Origin: Ruminococcaceae bacterium UBA5406
GTDB taxonomy: Bacteria > Bacillota > Clostridia > Oscillospirales > Acutalibacteraceae
Direction: 5' to 3'
Assembly: GCA_002407675.1 (NCBI GenBank)
Contig: DHNW01000032.1
Span: forward strand, 62,001-126,000
DNA length: 64,000 bases
This document shows positions 49,166 through 58,234 of this stretch, one piece after another. Numbering within the stretch: the stretch's first letter is position 1; each line of letters starts with the position of its first letter. The position numbers and the translations under genes are program-made. A model generated the notes under the pieces. That model saw nothing but the letters and a program-made list of their open reading frames with translations. It did not search any database and was not told the origin of the DNA.

Positions 49166-52100
49166 ATGAGTACAACATCGTCATCATCATCCGTGAACTC
49201 TTTTTATACCAGCGGGGGAACTACACGCTTAAACGGTTCGGAACTGATGTCCGGTCTGGACACTCAAAAGCTGATTGAAGCTCTGACATCCAAAACGCAG
49301 AGCAAAATCACCAAGCAGAAGCAGTCGGAACAAAAAGTTAAGTGGAAACAAGAAATGTACCGCGATGTCGAATCCTTGATGAAAACTTTTTCCGACACAT
49401 ACTTTTCCTACGCAAGCAGCAGTACAAATATTCAGAGTTCCACTTTTTTTGATTCAGAAGATCTGGTCAGCTCATCCAGCCTGGTCAGCGCCACGGGTGC
49501 CGCGTCCGACGCGGGAAATGTCGTTATTAACAGCATAAGCCAGTTGGCAAAAGCCGCTTCGCTGAACTGCGGCAACCTGGTATCAGAAGAAAATATTACA
49601 TCGGGAACGCTCCGCGACAGCTGGACAGAATCGACGGTCGGCGGAAAATCCATGGTCATTACATACGCCGGGATTGATTATACCGTCACCCTCAGCAGCA
49701 GTGTCAATTTGGATTCCAGCGCTACTTCCCAGCAAAACCTGCAAACCCTTGCCGACGGCCTGAACGACCAGATCCGGGATACCAGCGCCTTGAAGGGCAA
49801 TGTTGAATTCACCGTTACAAGTGACAATAAACTGACACTGAAATCGACCGACGGCAAATCGACCGTAAAAATAAGCGACTATGAGGCTACGAAGGACGAC
49901 ACGTCCGGAAAAGATTTTCTGGCGGCGCTGGGCTTTCAACCGGGTGACAGCGGTACCAGCTTTACTTCCTCGGAATCGATTAACACTGGCGGCAGCGTCG
50001 ACAACGTAACCAGCAGCAAACTGTTCAATCAGTCCATATCCTCTCCTGCCTACCTGTACGTTAAGGTAGATAATTCACCCTATACTCTTCCACTGAGTGG
50101 GCTGGATCTCTCTTCCGCCACCGATTCGAATTCCGCAGCCCAGAAAGTTGTAGACCAGATCAATAAACTGGCAAGCGAAACGACAGGACTGAAAGATACA
50201 AATTTTAAAGCAACAACAAATGGGGATGGATTCATCTCATTGAATGCGGTGGGTCACACGGTATCGGTTACAGACTCGGTTACAGGCAGCTCTACGACTA
50301 AGATTTCAAAAAACCTCGTGGAAGGTCTCGGTCTGGCAAAGGACGGTGATCATTATTCGTTTACTAAAGCCGTCAGCAAATCCGCTTTGACGAAATCTTA
50401 TTTCGGCGATACGCTGGCCGGTTCCACCGTTACGTTTAATTTGAACGGCATTAAAAAAACCATTTCATTTGACGCCAGTGAAGAATCTTCCAACTATGCA
50501 GATGTAAACGTCATCCAAAAATATTTGCAGCAGAAACTTGACGCGGCTTACGGGAGCGGAAAAATTACAGTTGGCATGAATGATGGAAAACTTACTTTTA
50601 CAACCCCTTCCGATTCTACTTCTGTTTTAGAAATTTCTTCTTCCAGTTCAAGCAGTGTGCTGGGAAAAGACGGCGCCCTGCGGATTGAAACCGGTGAAAC
50701 CAACCGCACCGAAACCAGTAAAACACTGAAGGACCTTTCCAGTGAATTGAGCATCCCGCTTCAGGCTGGCACCGTCGCCATTGACGGCCGGCAAGTATCC
50801 GGGTATGAAATTGAAGTCAACGGGAAAACATATACGTTCAGTGAAGATACGGAACTAAACACCGTTCTGAACACCATCAACAACGATACGGACGCGGGTG
50901 TCAACATTTCCTATTCGCAGACTTTGAATGAATTCCGCATCACGGCAGACGACACCGGCGCGCAGGGAAAAATATCAATCTCCGATAAAAGCGGGAACCT
51001 TGCATCTTTGTTTGGAATTAACAATTATGGTATTTCCGAAATTCAGACCGGCAAAATTGCCACAGACACCAATGGAAAATATACCACGGGAACCGATAAT
51101 TCAACCTATACGTTCCAGATTGGCAACGGTGATTCACAAACTATTACAATTGACGCGAACCAAAATTTTGATTCTCTCAGCGATATGGCGATAGCCGTCC
51201 AAGACACCATTAACCAGAACAGCACATTGAAAGGAAAAGTTATTGTAGGGTACACAAATGACGGAAAGCTGACTTTCAATACGTCCGACTATACTTCTGC
51301 AGATTCTAAATTAACTGTAACGAAAACAAGCGCGGTAGATAGCTTGAATATGGCACAAGCTTCCAAATCTTCAACGACTGTGATTCAGCCGGATTCCACT
51401 CTCGCTGAATTAGCTGGTACAAGCAATGGGCTGATTGTTCAAAACACCGATGGAACCTCCTATTCTATCGCTGGAAATTCCACGAAATACAGCGGCGACA
51501 CCAAGTTAAGCAATACAGTGCATTTCACAGCAGGCACAGACCTGACAATGTCGGTTTCCCTAAACGGCGGCGGTTCCCAGACCATTACCCGCACGGCCAA
51601 CACAACCACACTGGACGGAATTACCCTGACCGTAACCGGAACAACAAAAGAGGGCGACAGCCCGGTTAAATTTACCGCTTCCAATGATGTGGACGACCTG
51701 TACAAAAAGATTTCCGATTTTGTGGATGCATACAACAAAATTGTCGATAAAGCCAATACCTATACATCGCAGACACCTTACGGCTTAAATTCCGAATCCG
51801 GAAAAAACGATTCATACGAACCATTAACAGACGCTGATAAAAAAGATATGACCGACGACGAAATCGACAAGTGGAATAAAAAGGCAAAGCAGGGGCTTCT
51901 GGAAAATGATAATACCTTGAATTCCATTCTCTCTGATATGCGTTCCGCGGTGGAAGAAACCGTCACCTCAACCGGAATATCTCTTCAGGAAATTGGTATT
52001 TCAATTTCATCAGACTACACCGACGGCGGAAAACTGACGATTTCTGAATCTACACTGAAAAGCGCTTTGAAAAGTAATCCGGATAGAGTCAGCCAGTTAT

Positions 52101-52393
52101 TTACCAATACAGACGGTATTTCGTCGAAAATTAAAAAGGTCCTTGAAAAGAACATCGGTATATACGGAACAAGCGGCACACTTTACAATATTGCCGGCAG
52201 TGATAGTTCAACCGGTGCCGACAACAGCCAGCTGTCAACCCGGGTTTCTCAATATGAAAAGACGATCACTAATCTGAAAAGCCAGCTTCAAACCGAAAAG
52301 GATCGCTGGCTGAACAAGTTCACAGAAATGGAAACAAAACTAAACGTGCTAAACTCCCAGTATACTTATCTTACCAGCATGACAGAATCTTAA
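49166..52393 (+). CDS. fliD: Flagellar filament cap FliD (hook-associated protein 2), very long
   Basis: FliD caps the filament and folds flagellin in place. The N-terminal FliD domain (about 20-125: MSGLDTQKLIEALTSKTQSKI) and the C-terminal one (about 830-1075: LYKKISDFVDAYNKIVDKA, coiled coil at the end) are normal. The about 700 residues between them are rich in Ser, Thr, Asp and Gly and seem to consist of repeated beta domains; most FliD proteins have 450-700 residues in total. Such an outer domain would be exposed at the tip and could bind a surface. GGGGAG precedes ATG 49166. fliS follows after 27 bases. Confidence 0.93.
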   Translation: MSTTSSSSSVNSFYTSGGTTRLNGSELMSGLDTQKLIEALTSKTQSKITKQKQSEQKVKWKQEMYRDVESLMKTFSDTYFSYASSSTNIQSSTFFDSEDLVSSSSLVSATGAASDAGNVVINSISQLAKAASLNCGNLVSEENITSGTLRDSWTESTVGGKSMVITYAGIDYTVTLSSSVNLDSSATSQQNLQTLADGLNDQIRDTSALKGNVEFTVTSDNKLTLKSTDGKSTVKISDYEATKDDTSGKDFLAALGFQPGDSGTSFTSSESINTGGSVDNVTSSKLFNQSISSPAYLYVKVDNSPYTLPLSGLDLSSATDSNSAAQKVVDQINKLASETTGLKDTNFKATTNGDGFISLNAVGHTVSVTDSVTGSSTTKISKNLVEGLGLAKDGDHYSFTKAVSKSALTKSYFGDTLAGSTVTFNLNGIKKTISFDASEESSNYADVNVIQKYLQQKLDAAYGSGKITVGMNDGKLTFTTPSDSTSVLEISSSSSSSVLGKDGALRIETGETNRTETSKTLKDLSSELSIPLQAGTVAIDGRQVSGYEIEVNGKTYTFSEDTELNTVLNTINNDTDAGVNISYSQTLNEFRITADDTGAQGKISISDKSGNLASLFGINNYGISEIQTGKIATDTNGKYTTGTDNSTYTFQIGNGDSQTITIDANQNFDSLSDMAIAVQDTINQNSTLKGKVIVGYTNDGKLTFNTSDYTSADSKLTVTKTSAVDSLNMAQASKSSTTVIQPDSTLAELAGTSNGLIVQNTDGTSYSIAGNSTKYSGDTKLSNTVHFTAGTDLTMSVSLNGGGSQTITRTANTTTLDGITLTVTGTTKEGDSPVKFTASNDVDDLYKKISDFVDAYNKIVDKANTYTSQTPYGLNSESGKNDSYEPLTDADKKDMTDDEIDKWNKKAKQGLLENDNTLNSILSDMRSAVEETVTSTGISLQEIGISISSDYTDGGKLTISESTLKSALKSNPDRVSQLFTNTDGISSKIKKVLEKNIGIYGTSGTLYNIAGSDSSTGADNSQLSTRVSQYEKTITNLKSQLQTEKDRWLNKFTEMETKLNVLNSQYTYLTSMTES

Positions 52394-52420
52394 AACAGAA
52401 TTTAAAGCGGGAGGACAATT

Positions 52421-52831
52421 ATGAGCGATAGCAGCGACCTGATTATGAAATACCAGGAGCAGGCAATCAATACCATGTCCCGGGGAGAACTGATCATCCG
52501 GCTGTATGATGAATTGATCAAAAATTTAAAATACGCTTCAATTTTTTTTAAAAAAAAGGATACGGCGACGGCACAGAAATGTACTGAAAAATGCAGAAGT
52601 ATTCTTAATTATCTGATCGTCATTCTTGACCGGAAATATGAACTCTCTCAAACGCTGGAACGGCTTTATACCTACATGGTAGGGCAGATTATCCAAGTTA
52701 ATGTGTCCGGGGACGCTTCCCTCCTGGATAAAATTGTTCCAAAGGTTGAGGAACTGCGCGATACGTGGGTCCAGGCAGAAAAAAAGCTCCGTTCCCAGCC
52801 TGGAGAAAAGGCCGCAGGACGGAAAACCTGA
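52421..52831 (+). CDS. fliS: Flagellin export chaperone FliS
   Basis: 136 residues, all-helical: YQEQAINTMSRGELIIRLYDELIKNLKYA is the typical N-terminal part and LIVILDRKYELSQTLERLYTYM the middle. FliS holds flagellin unfolded before export. A Lys/Arg-rich tail ends it. GGGAGG lies before ATG. No flagellin gene is in the window. Confidence 0.94.
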   Translation: MSDSSDLIMKYQEQAINTMSRGELIIRLYDELIKNLKYASIFFKKKDTATAQKCTEKCRSILNYLIVILDRKYELSQTLERLYTYMVGQIIQVNVSGDASLLDKIVPKVEELRDTWVQAEKKLRSQPGEKAAGRKT

Positions 52832-52846
52832 AAGGATACGCTTTTA

Positions 52847-53272
52847 ATGGATTATCATGAAGAGTTGCTTCCATACGTTTGTCAGCAGACTGTTTTACTG
52901 ACAAAGATTTCAGATATCACTGCGCAGATTGAAGTCCGCAGCCGCCAGGCCGATATTCAGCTGGAGAACCTGCCGGAACAGCGTCAGATTTTTATTGACC
53001 GGCTGAAAAAATGCAATGGTCTGATCGCCAGAACAACCGCCAAACTGCCTGAAACAGAACAGGAGCGCCTCCATAAAATTTTGCGCGGCACGTTTTCCGA
53101 AGAAAACTGCCGTGCTGAGGAACAGGAACTGCTTCAATGCGGAATCAAAAACTCAAATCTTCTTCAGAATATTCTTGCCATGGACAGCGAGGCACGCGAA
53201 AGAATAAGCCGGGAATGTGCACGTTTGCAGAAACACCTGCGTAGCACTAACCGCAGCGGCAGATATTCCTAA
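52847..53272 (+). CDS. Small helical protein, FliT- or FlgN-like export chaperone candidate
   Basis: 141 residues, predicted all-helical with many charged residues and coiled-coil-like spacing (EVRSRQADIQLENLPEQRQIFIDRL). It has no signal or membrane part. Its position behind fliD-fliS, 15 bases after fliS, is where fliT or an FlgN-like chaperone is usually found. No firm sequence motif was recognised, so the call rests mainly on context. It converges with cheD, 12 bases away, with no terminator between. Confidence 0.5.
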   Translation: MDYHEELLPYVCQQTVLLTKISDITAQIEVRSRQADIQLENLPEQRQIFIDRLKKCNGLIARTTAKLPETEQERLHKILRGTFSEENCRAEEQELLQCGIKNSNLLQNILAMDSEARERISRECARLQKHLRSTNRSGRYS

Positions 53273-53284
53273 CGCTGTGCGCGG

Positions 53285-53770
53285 TCAATATGTTTTTGTT
53301 CCTTTGGCAAAGGACTTTACAACCATGGAACCGTCTTCCGTATAAAAATAAACAGTCCGGCCATAATTCAGGCCCGTATCTTCAGCGAGGATGCGGACCT
53401 GAAATTTGCTGAGCGTTTCTTTTACGGCTTCTACATTTCGCTTGCCAATGTTGCCGAATCCACTGTCATCAGCCACATTGAACATCTTTGCCCCACCGGC
53501 AATTTTGGCCACGATTCTGCATCGAAGACACCCCATGCTTTCCATTTTTTTAATCATGGCCGGCAGGCATGTGTCCGCATAGCGGTGTACTTGATCATTC
53601 GGGTTATCCACCGGAAAGTGGGGAAGCATAATGTGCCCCAGCCCGCCTATTTTCTTCTGGGTATCATACAGGCAGATACCCACACAGGAACCAAGGGCAT
53701 AAGTCACAAAGACACTCGGGCTTACTGAAATTTGCATGTCCGATATTCCTATGGTTATTATATCGCTCAT
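53285..53770 (-). CDS. cheD: CheD receptor glutamine deamidase
   Basis: 161 residues. CheD deamidates receptor glutamines and is held by CheC. The catalytic Cys is C29 (ALGSCVGICLYD), the His is H46 (GGLGHIMLPH), and KIAGGAKMF and GNIGKRNVEAV are conserved. It overlaps cheC by 4 bases (ATGA). It ends the long reverse operon. Confidence 0.95.
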   Translation of the reverse strand: MSDIITIGISDMQISVSPSVFVTYALGSCVGICLYDTQKKIGGLGHIMLPHFPVDNPNDQVHRYADTCLPAMIKKMESMGCLRCRIVAKIAGGAKMFNVADDSGFGNIGKRNVEAVKETLSKFQVRILAEDTGLNYGRTVYFYTEDGSMVVKSFAKGTKTY

Positions 53771-54390
53771 AATGTAATCCCCAAACTATTCATTAATTTA
53801 CTTAATGACTGAAGGCTGGGAATCAGCATCATGTTTGCAGTGATCGTATTGCCGGAATTGACAAAGTCATCTTCAATAAAAATAATTTTGTCAGAAAGTG
53901 AACCCATTTCCGCTGCGGGGACAGTCAAAAGTGATCCAACCATATCGGCCGTAACAGCCGGCACCGAAATTTTGATTTCAAGATTAGAAAGGGAAGCAAT
54001 CGCTGCGGTATAAGAACCGATCATGATATTGCCAATCTCAGAAAAAGCAGAATTCTCCATATCGGAAAGATGCAGGCAATCAGGTTTTTCCTCCCCTAAA
54101 AGGCCGGACATCAGTGATTTGGCAAAACTTTCCCCAACCACAAACATCATAATGCCGCGAATATCACCATAAAGTTCTACCAAAATGGCAACCACCGGAG
54201 TTTCAGGCCCGCCGAGGGCTTTGTCCGCTTCGGCAATATCCAGTATCCGAACCTTAGGGGTCACCATATCAATTTTCTGGTTTAAAATTTGTGCCAGCGA
54301 AGTCGCTGCATTCCCAGCGCCGATATTTCCAATTTCCTTCAAAACATCTATGTGCATTTCATTCAGCTGGCCTAAATCCTTAATTGCCAT
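53767..54390 (-). CDS. cheC: CheC, CheY-P phosphatase
   Basis: 207 residues with two copies of the active helix: E19-I-G-N22 (DVLKEIGNIGAGNAATS) and a second E-I-G-N (SAFSEIGNIMIGSY). Both Glu/Asn pairs are present, so two active centres are likely. CheC removes phosphate from CheY and controls CheD. AGAGGTG precedes ATG by 5 bases. It follows fapA by 50 bases. Confidence 0.95.
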   Translation of the reverse strand: MAIKDLGQLNEMHIDVLKEIGNIGAGNAATSLAQILNQKIDMVTPKVRILDIAEADKALGGPETPVVAILVELYGDIRGIMMFVVGESFAKSLMSGLLGEEKPDCLHLSDMENSAFSEIGNIMIGSYTAAIASLSNLEIKISVPAVTADMVGSLLTVPAAEMGSLSDKIIFIEDDFVNSGNTITANMMLIPSLQSLSKLMNSLGITL

Positions 54391-54440
54391 TTTGCACCTC
54401 TCAGTATGATTTTAGTCATGCGGACAACACAGATCCGCCG

Positions 54441-55898
54441 CTAGCTGTCCCGGTCGGAGGGCAGCACCGGCCCTTGCACAATCTGGTCTTTGCCTGCATA
54501 AAACTTTGTATTGCTGTAGTCATTTGTCAAATCCATTGTAAAACTGCCAATAACCAGCCTGGTTCCTGCATATATTACTTTTAAGCCAATAATATTGTAA
54601 TCCGCAGGGGATTCACTCTTCATTTTTTCTTCCAGTGCAGCTTTCTTTTCGAGTTCCTGAATCTGTGCAGCTGAATTCTTCTCATTCTCCAAAAGCTGAC
54701 GAAGCATCAGTTTCGCTTTTCCCAAGTGCCTGCCCGTTGTTGAAATGACCTTAGACAAAAGGTCAATCTGTTTGCGCAGGGTCTCTTCTTTTTCCCTTTC
54801 TTTTTCCAGCTTTTCCGAAATTCCTGTTTCTTCTGAATCTTTTGCCAAAAGGTGAGTCAGAATTTCAGAGCAGATACCCACTTCGGTCCTTACATTGCTG
54901 GAACTTCCAATCGTTTTGGCATAAATCTGCCGGGCTGCGCGGCACGTGCCGCCGACGAGCAGAGCATGCCGCCCTCTCAGCCGAACAGAATGACCGGATG
55001 TAATATTGCAGTTCATGACAACATCGGCACAAACATCTCCGTCGCACTGGATTGTAGCATTTTCAAAGTACCGTGCAGTGATATTTCCCTTGGCCTGAAC
55101 TTTGCCCCTGCCCATACCGTTCATTCCTTCCGAAATGACGATATTACCTCCTGCATCCAGCGTTGCGCCTTCTACCGTGCCCCGAACCGAGATATCGCCG
55201 CCTGCCTTTACCGAAAAGCCTTCAAGGACGTCGCCTTTGATAACTACGGAGCCGAGAAAATCAATGTTGCCGGAAGAACTGTCTACATTTCCGCGGACGA
55301 TAAAGACCTCATTGATATTCAAAATAGTTTTTTTATACTCAATACATCCGTCAATTGCAGCGGAGAGCGTAAGACCGTCTTCCGAAACTACGGTATTCTT
55401 CCCGGAAGGAAATTTTGGAAGCTTTCCCTTTTTATAGGCAACCGGCTGATTGAAAACGTCAGTTCCGTCTTTTCCGGGAGCCGGCGGAAGAATCCGGCAG
55501 AGAACATCGTCTTTCGATACATTCTGCACAAGGCCCAAATCCCGGAAATCGACTGTCCCGTCTTCCCTCTCCGCAGGCAAGCGGCTCTGGTTCCTGTCAA
55601 ACAGGTACTCCAGCTGCCCATCCGTTTCATCAATCGGATCAATTCCATGCGCGCAAGGAATTTCCAGAAAGTATTTCTTATTCTCGCAGAAATCCCGGAT
55701 GGAATCGTTACAGATCCCATAAACGATTCCCTGTTCCTTCAGGCAGGCCATCACCTGATCATATGTAACGGTCTGGCTGGGTTTGGACAGTTCCACATTC
55801 AGGTAAGCTGTCAGTTTATCATCCGATACGCGGACATTGATTTTCGGCTGTTCCTCTTCCTCCTCATTCTGGCTTGCAGCTTCTTTGACCATGCTCAT
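54441..55898 (-). CDS. FapA-family (DUF342) flagellar assembly protein A homologue
   Basis: 485 residues. The N-terminal part (about 20-180) with VRVSDDKLTAYL and the beta-helix-like centre (about 180-350) with VRGNVDSSSGNIDFLGSVVIKGDV and GGNIVISEGMNG are the FapA signature; a coiled coil (about 355-430) follows. The family is linked to flagellar number and placement in some bacteria, but its biochemistry is unclear. ATG 55898 has GAGGAG 11 bases upstream; ATG 55892 is also possible. It lies between flhP and cheC, in a motility operon. Confidence 0.88.
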   Translation of the reverse strand: MSMVKEAASQNEEEEEQPKINVRVSDDKLTAYLNVELSKPSQTVTYDQVMACLKEQGIVYGICNDSIRDFCENKKYFLEIPCAHGIDPIDETDGQLEYLFDRNQSRLPAEREDGTVDFRDLGLVQNVSKDDVLCRILPPAPGKDGTDVFNQPVAYKKGKLPKFPSGKNTVVSEDGLTLSAAIDGCIEYKKTILNINEVFIVRGNVDSSSGNIDFLGSVVIKGDVLEGFSVKAGGDISVRGTVEGATLDAGGNIVISEGMNGMGRGKVQAKGNITARYFENATIQCDGDVCADVVMNCNITSGHSVRLRGRHALLVGGTCRAARQIYAKTIGSSSNVRTEVGICSEILTHLLAKDSEETGISEKLEKEREKEETLRKQIDLLSKVISTTGRHLGKAKLMLRQLLENEKNSAAQIQELEKKAALEEKMKSESPADYNIIGLKVIYAGTRLVIGSFTMDLTNDYSNTKFYAGKDQIVQGPVLPSDRDS

Positions 55899-55939
55899 CT
55901 CAATAACATCTCCTCTTCAAACTGCAACCTGTGCCCGAA

Positions 55940-56650
55940 TTAGCGCAGGTTATTAACTGTCTGCATAACTTCGTCAGACATCTGCACGATTCTTGCGTCC
56001 ATTTCGTAAGACCGCTGCTGTGAAATCATGTTGGAAAACTCCTTGGACAAATCTACATTGGAATACTCGAGAAACCCCTTTTTGACTGTAGCATCCGGCT
56101 GAACCAGCGCTTGCCCGGAACGGGCTGTCGGCTGAAAAAAGCTGTCCCCGGCTTTCTGCAGACCGTCCAGATTCTGAAACGTAAAGACACCGGGGGTCTG
56201 CGGCTGCTGCCCTTCGGTCACCGCAATGTTTCTGCCATTTTTGTCCAGCACATAATGGCCTTCCGTATCAGCCAGGTAATAAAGGCCGTCGCTGCCCAGT
56301 GCTTTCTGAAAATTGCCGTCCCGCGTATAACGGATTCCTTCCGCTGTCTGCACGGCAAAAAAATTGCGGCTGTCGGGCAGAGCATAGTCGAAATCTCCCC
56401 TGGTCTGACGGATGCCGCCTGTGTCAAGAGACGTGTCGGTCTTCCACAGCTTGCTGCCTGAACCGGCTTTTAAGTAAGAAGCCCCCGTTTCCTGCTTCAT
56501 GTTGGTATAAAGCAAATCGGAAAATGCTGCCCTGTCTGTCTTGTAGCCATCCGTTGATAAATTGGCAAGGTTATTGGCTGTTACATCTAATCCTTCCTGC
56601 TGCCCCATCATTCCGACGGCCGCCGTATGAAACGACGTCATCATGTTCAT
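55940..56650 (-). CDS. Flagellar rod/hook protein of the FlgF/FlgG family (FlhP-like)
   Basis: 236 residues with the N-terminal rod motif GLDVTANNLANLSTDGYKTDR, the central D2-like part (YTRDGNFQKALG) and the C-terminal motif SNVDLSKEFSNMISQQRSYEMDARIVQ. It should form part of the distal rod in the cell wall. It follows the related gene by 15 bases, as flhO-flhP do in Bacillus. Confidence 0.9.
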   Translation of the reverse strand: MNMMTSFHTAAVGMMGQQEGLDVTANNLANLSTDGYKTDRAAFSDLLYTNMKQETGASYLKAGSGSKLWKTDTSLDTGGIRQTRGDFDYALPDSRNFFAVQTAEGIRYTRDGNFQKALGSDGLYYLADTEGHYVLDKNGRNIAVTEGQQPQTPGVFTFQNLDGLQKAGDSFFQPTARSGQALVQPDATVKKGFLEYSNVDLSKEFSNMISQQRSYEMDARIVQMSDEVMQTVNNLR

Positions 56651-56665
56651 TCACCTTCCTTTCGA

Positions 56666-57400
56666 TTAAACTTTCCCAATTTCCGTTGCGGCTTTGTCCA
56701 GAATCTGATCATATATTTTTATCGCTTGAGAGCAGGACTGCAGCTCCCTTTGAGCGGAAATTGCACCCGTCATTTCCTTGGCGAGATCTGTGTTGGAATT
56801 TTCGACTCTTTTCCATAAAATCTGCGGATTCTGCACCAAAACTGCCCCGTTTCCGCGGTACATCCCTTCTCCAACGGTTTCTAATGCCTGATTGTCGGCA
56901 AAACGGTAAATTCCCAGGCTGCCAGCCTGCCTTCCTCCGACAAAGAGATTCCCCATTTCGTCCGACTGGACCTGGTCGGTTCCGAGATGAATCGGCTGCC
57001 CGCCACGGCCAAGGACGCGTCCTTTTCCGCTCAGGCAAAGGTACCCGCCGCTGTCAATATTAAAACTTCCGTTCCGGGTATAAACAGTTCCGTCGTCGCC
57101 CTGAACCGCGAAAAAGCCGTCCTGATGGATGGCAAAATCCAAATCCCGGCCGGTTTCTTCCACCGTTCCCTGAGAATAATCGGTTACGGCCCGGTCTGCC
57201 GTATTCATCAGAGTAACCGTCCCGATCGGCGTCTTCTGGCTGTCAATCCGGTCAATCACCATATTCCCAAATGTCTTGGAAGTGACATGATCGGCTTTAA
57301 AACCATACGTTTCAGCATTCGCTAGGTTGTTACTGGTTGCGTCCAGGATTCTGTTCTGTGTCAGCATACCGGATGCCAACGTGTAAAATCCCCGTACCAT
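56666..57400 (-). CDS. Flagellar rod/hook protein of the FlgF/FlgG family (FlhO-like)
   Basis: 244 residues. N-terminal MLTQNRILDATSNNLANAETYGFKAD, central DGFFAVQGDDGTVYTRNGSF and C-terminal SNTDLAKEMTGAISAQRELQSCSQAIKIYD are rod/hook features. With the next gene it gives the FlhO/FlhP pair. It starts 40 bases after sigD. Confidence 0.9.
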   Translation of the reverse strand: MVRGFYTLASGMLTQNRILDATSNNLANAETYGFKADHVTSKTFGNMVIDRIDSQKTPIGTVTLMNTADRAVTDYSQGTVEETGRDLDFAIHQDGFFAVQGDDGTVYTRNGSFNIDSGGYLCLSGKGRVLGRGGQPIHLGTDQVQSDEMGNLFVGGRQAGSLGIYRFADNQALETVGEGMYRGNGAVLVQNPQILWKRVENSNTDLAKEMTGAISAQRELQSCSQAIKIYDQILDKAATEIGKV

Positions 57401-57440
57401 CTTTGGGAAGATCCCCTTTCACCCGCGGGTAAAAACCGCG

Positions 57441-58211
57441 TTACTGTTTTAAATATCCATTTAAACTCTTTCTCAGTTTCCGCAGGGCACTGGAGTGAAT
57501 CTGCGAAACCCGGGAATCACTGATCCCAAGGATTCCCGATATCTCCTTGATTTTCAGCTGTTCTTTATAGTAAAGTGCTATCACCGTTTTTTCTTTCTCA
57601 TCCAGCTGCTCAATGTTTTCTGCAAGGACTGCCTGAAATTCTTTTTCTGCCATAACCTGTTCCGGGCCTTGAATGTCACCGGCACCATTCAGTTTTAGGT
57701 TCTCGATTCCTTTTTCATAGACGATCTCCTCAAATGAAAGCATATTCAGCGAACAGGTCTCAGCCAGCATTTTTTCAAAATCTTCCAGTCCCAAATTCAA
57801 GTATGCTGCAAGTTCCCTGTCCGTTGGTGAACGCCCCAGTTTCTGGTTCAGAACCTCGTCTGCGCTGTTAATGTCTTTGGCTATTTTTTTCAGCCGGCGG
57901 GGAAAACAGTCCTGTCGGCGTATGTAATCAATCATGGCCCCGCGGATTCGGATAGATGCGTAGGTTTCAAATTTCACGTTTTTGGAAACGTCAAATTTTT
58001 CAATGGCATTCATTAAAGCAATCAGCCCTTCGCTGATAATGTCTTCCATGTAGTTAAAATACTGGTAGCGGCCTACGATCTTTAAGGCTATGCACTTGAC
58101 CAGATAACTGTACCGGCTGATGAGTTCATTCCGAACTCCGATTTCTTTCATTCGGCTGTAGCGCAGCCAGAGATCCTGCGTTGTTCCCTTGTCCGTTTCG
58201 CATTTTTTCAA
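57441..58211 (-). CDS. sigD: Flagellar sigma factor SigD/FliA (sigma 28)
   Basis: 256 residues: region 2 (LIALMNAIEKFDVSKNVKFETYASIRIRGAMIDYIR, which melts and reads the -10), region 3 (GRSPTDRELAAYL) and region 4 (KEISGILGISDSRVSQIHSSALRKLR, which reads the -35). It directs RNA polymerase to late flagellar and chemotaxis genes. The start is TTG 58211 with AAAGGAG 11 bases upstream. It is the gene next to flhA; a weak internal promoter (TGTCAC, 17 bases, TATAAT at 58239-58234) is possible. No anti-sigma FlgM was seen in the window. Confidence 0.94.
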   Translation of the reverse strand: MKKCETDKGTTQDLWLRYSRMKEIGVRNELISRYSYLVKCIALKIVGRYQYFNYMEDIISEGLIALMNAIEKFDVSKNVKFETYASIRIRGAMIDYIRRQDCFPRRLKKIAKDINSADEVLNQKLGRSPTDRELAAYLNLGLEDFEKMLAETCSLNMLSFEEIVYEKGIENLKLNGAGDIQGPEQVMAEKEFQAVLAENIEQLDEKEKTVIALYYKEQLKIKEISGILGISDSRVSQIHSSALRKLRKSLNGYLKQ

Positions 58212-58234
58212 AACTGCGGCAGCTCCTTTCTTTA

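Noticed and set aside
54852..55943. Forward open frame of 363 codons opposite fapA
   Set aside because: It is a mirror of the fapA beta-helix coding region, has no ribosome site, and fapA fits its operon.
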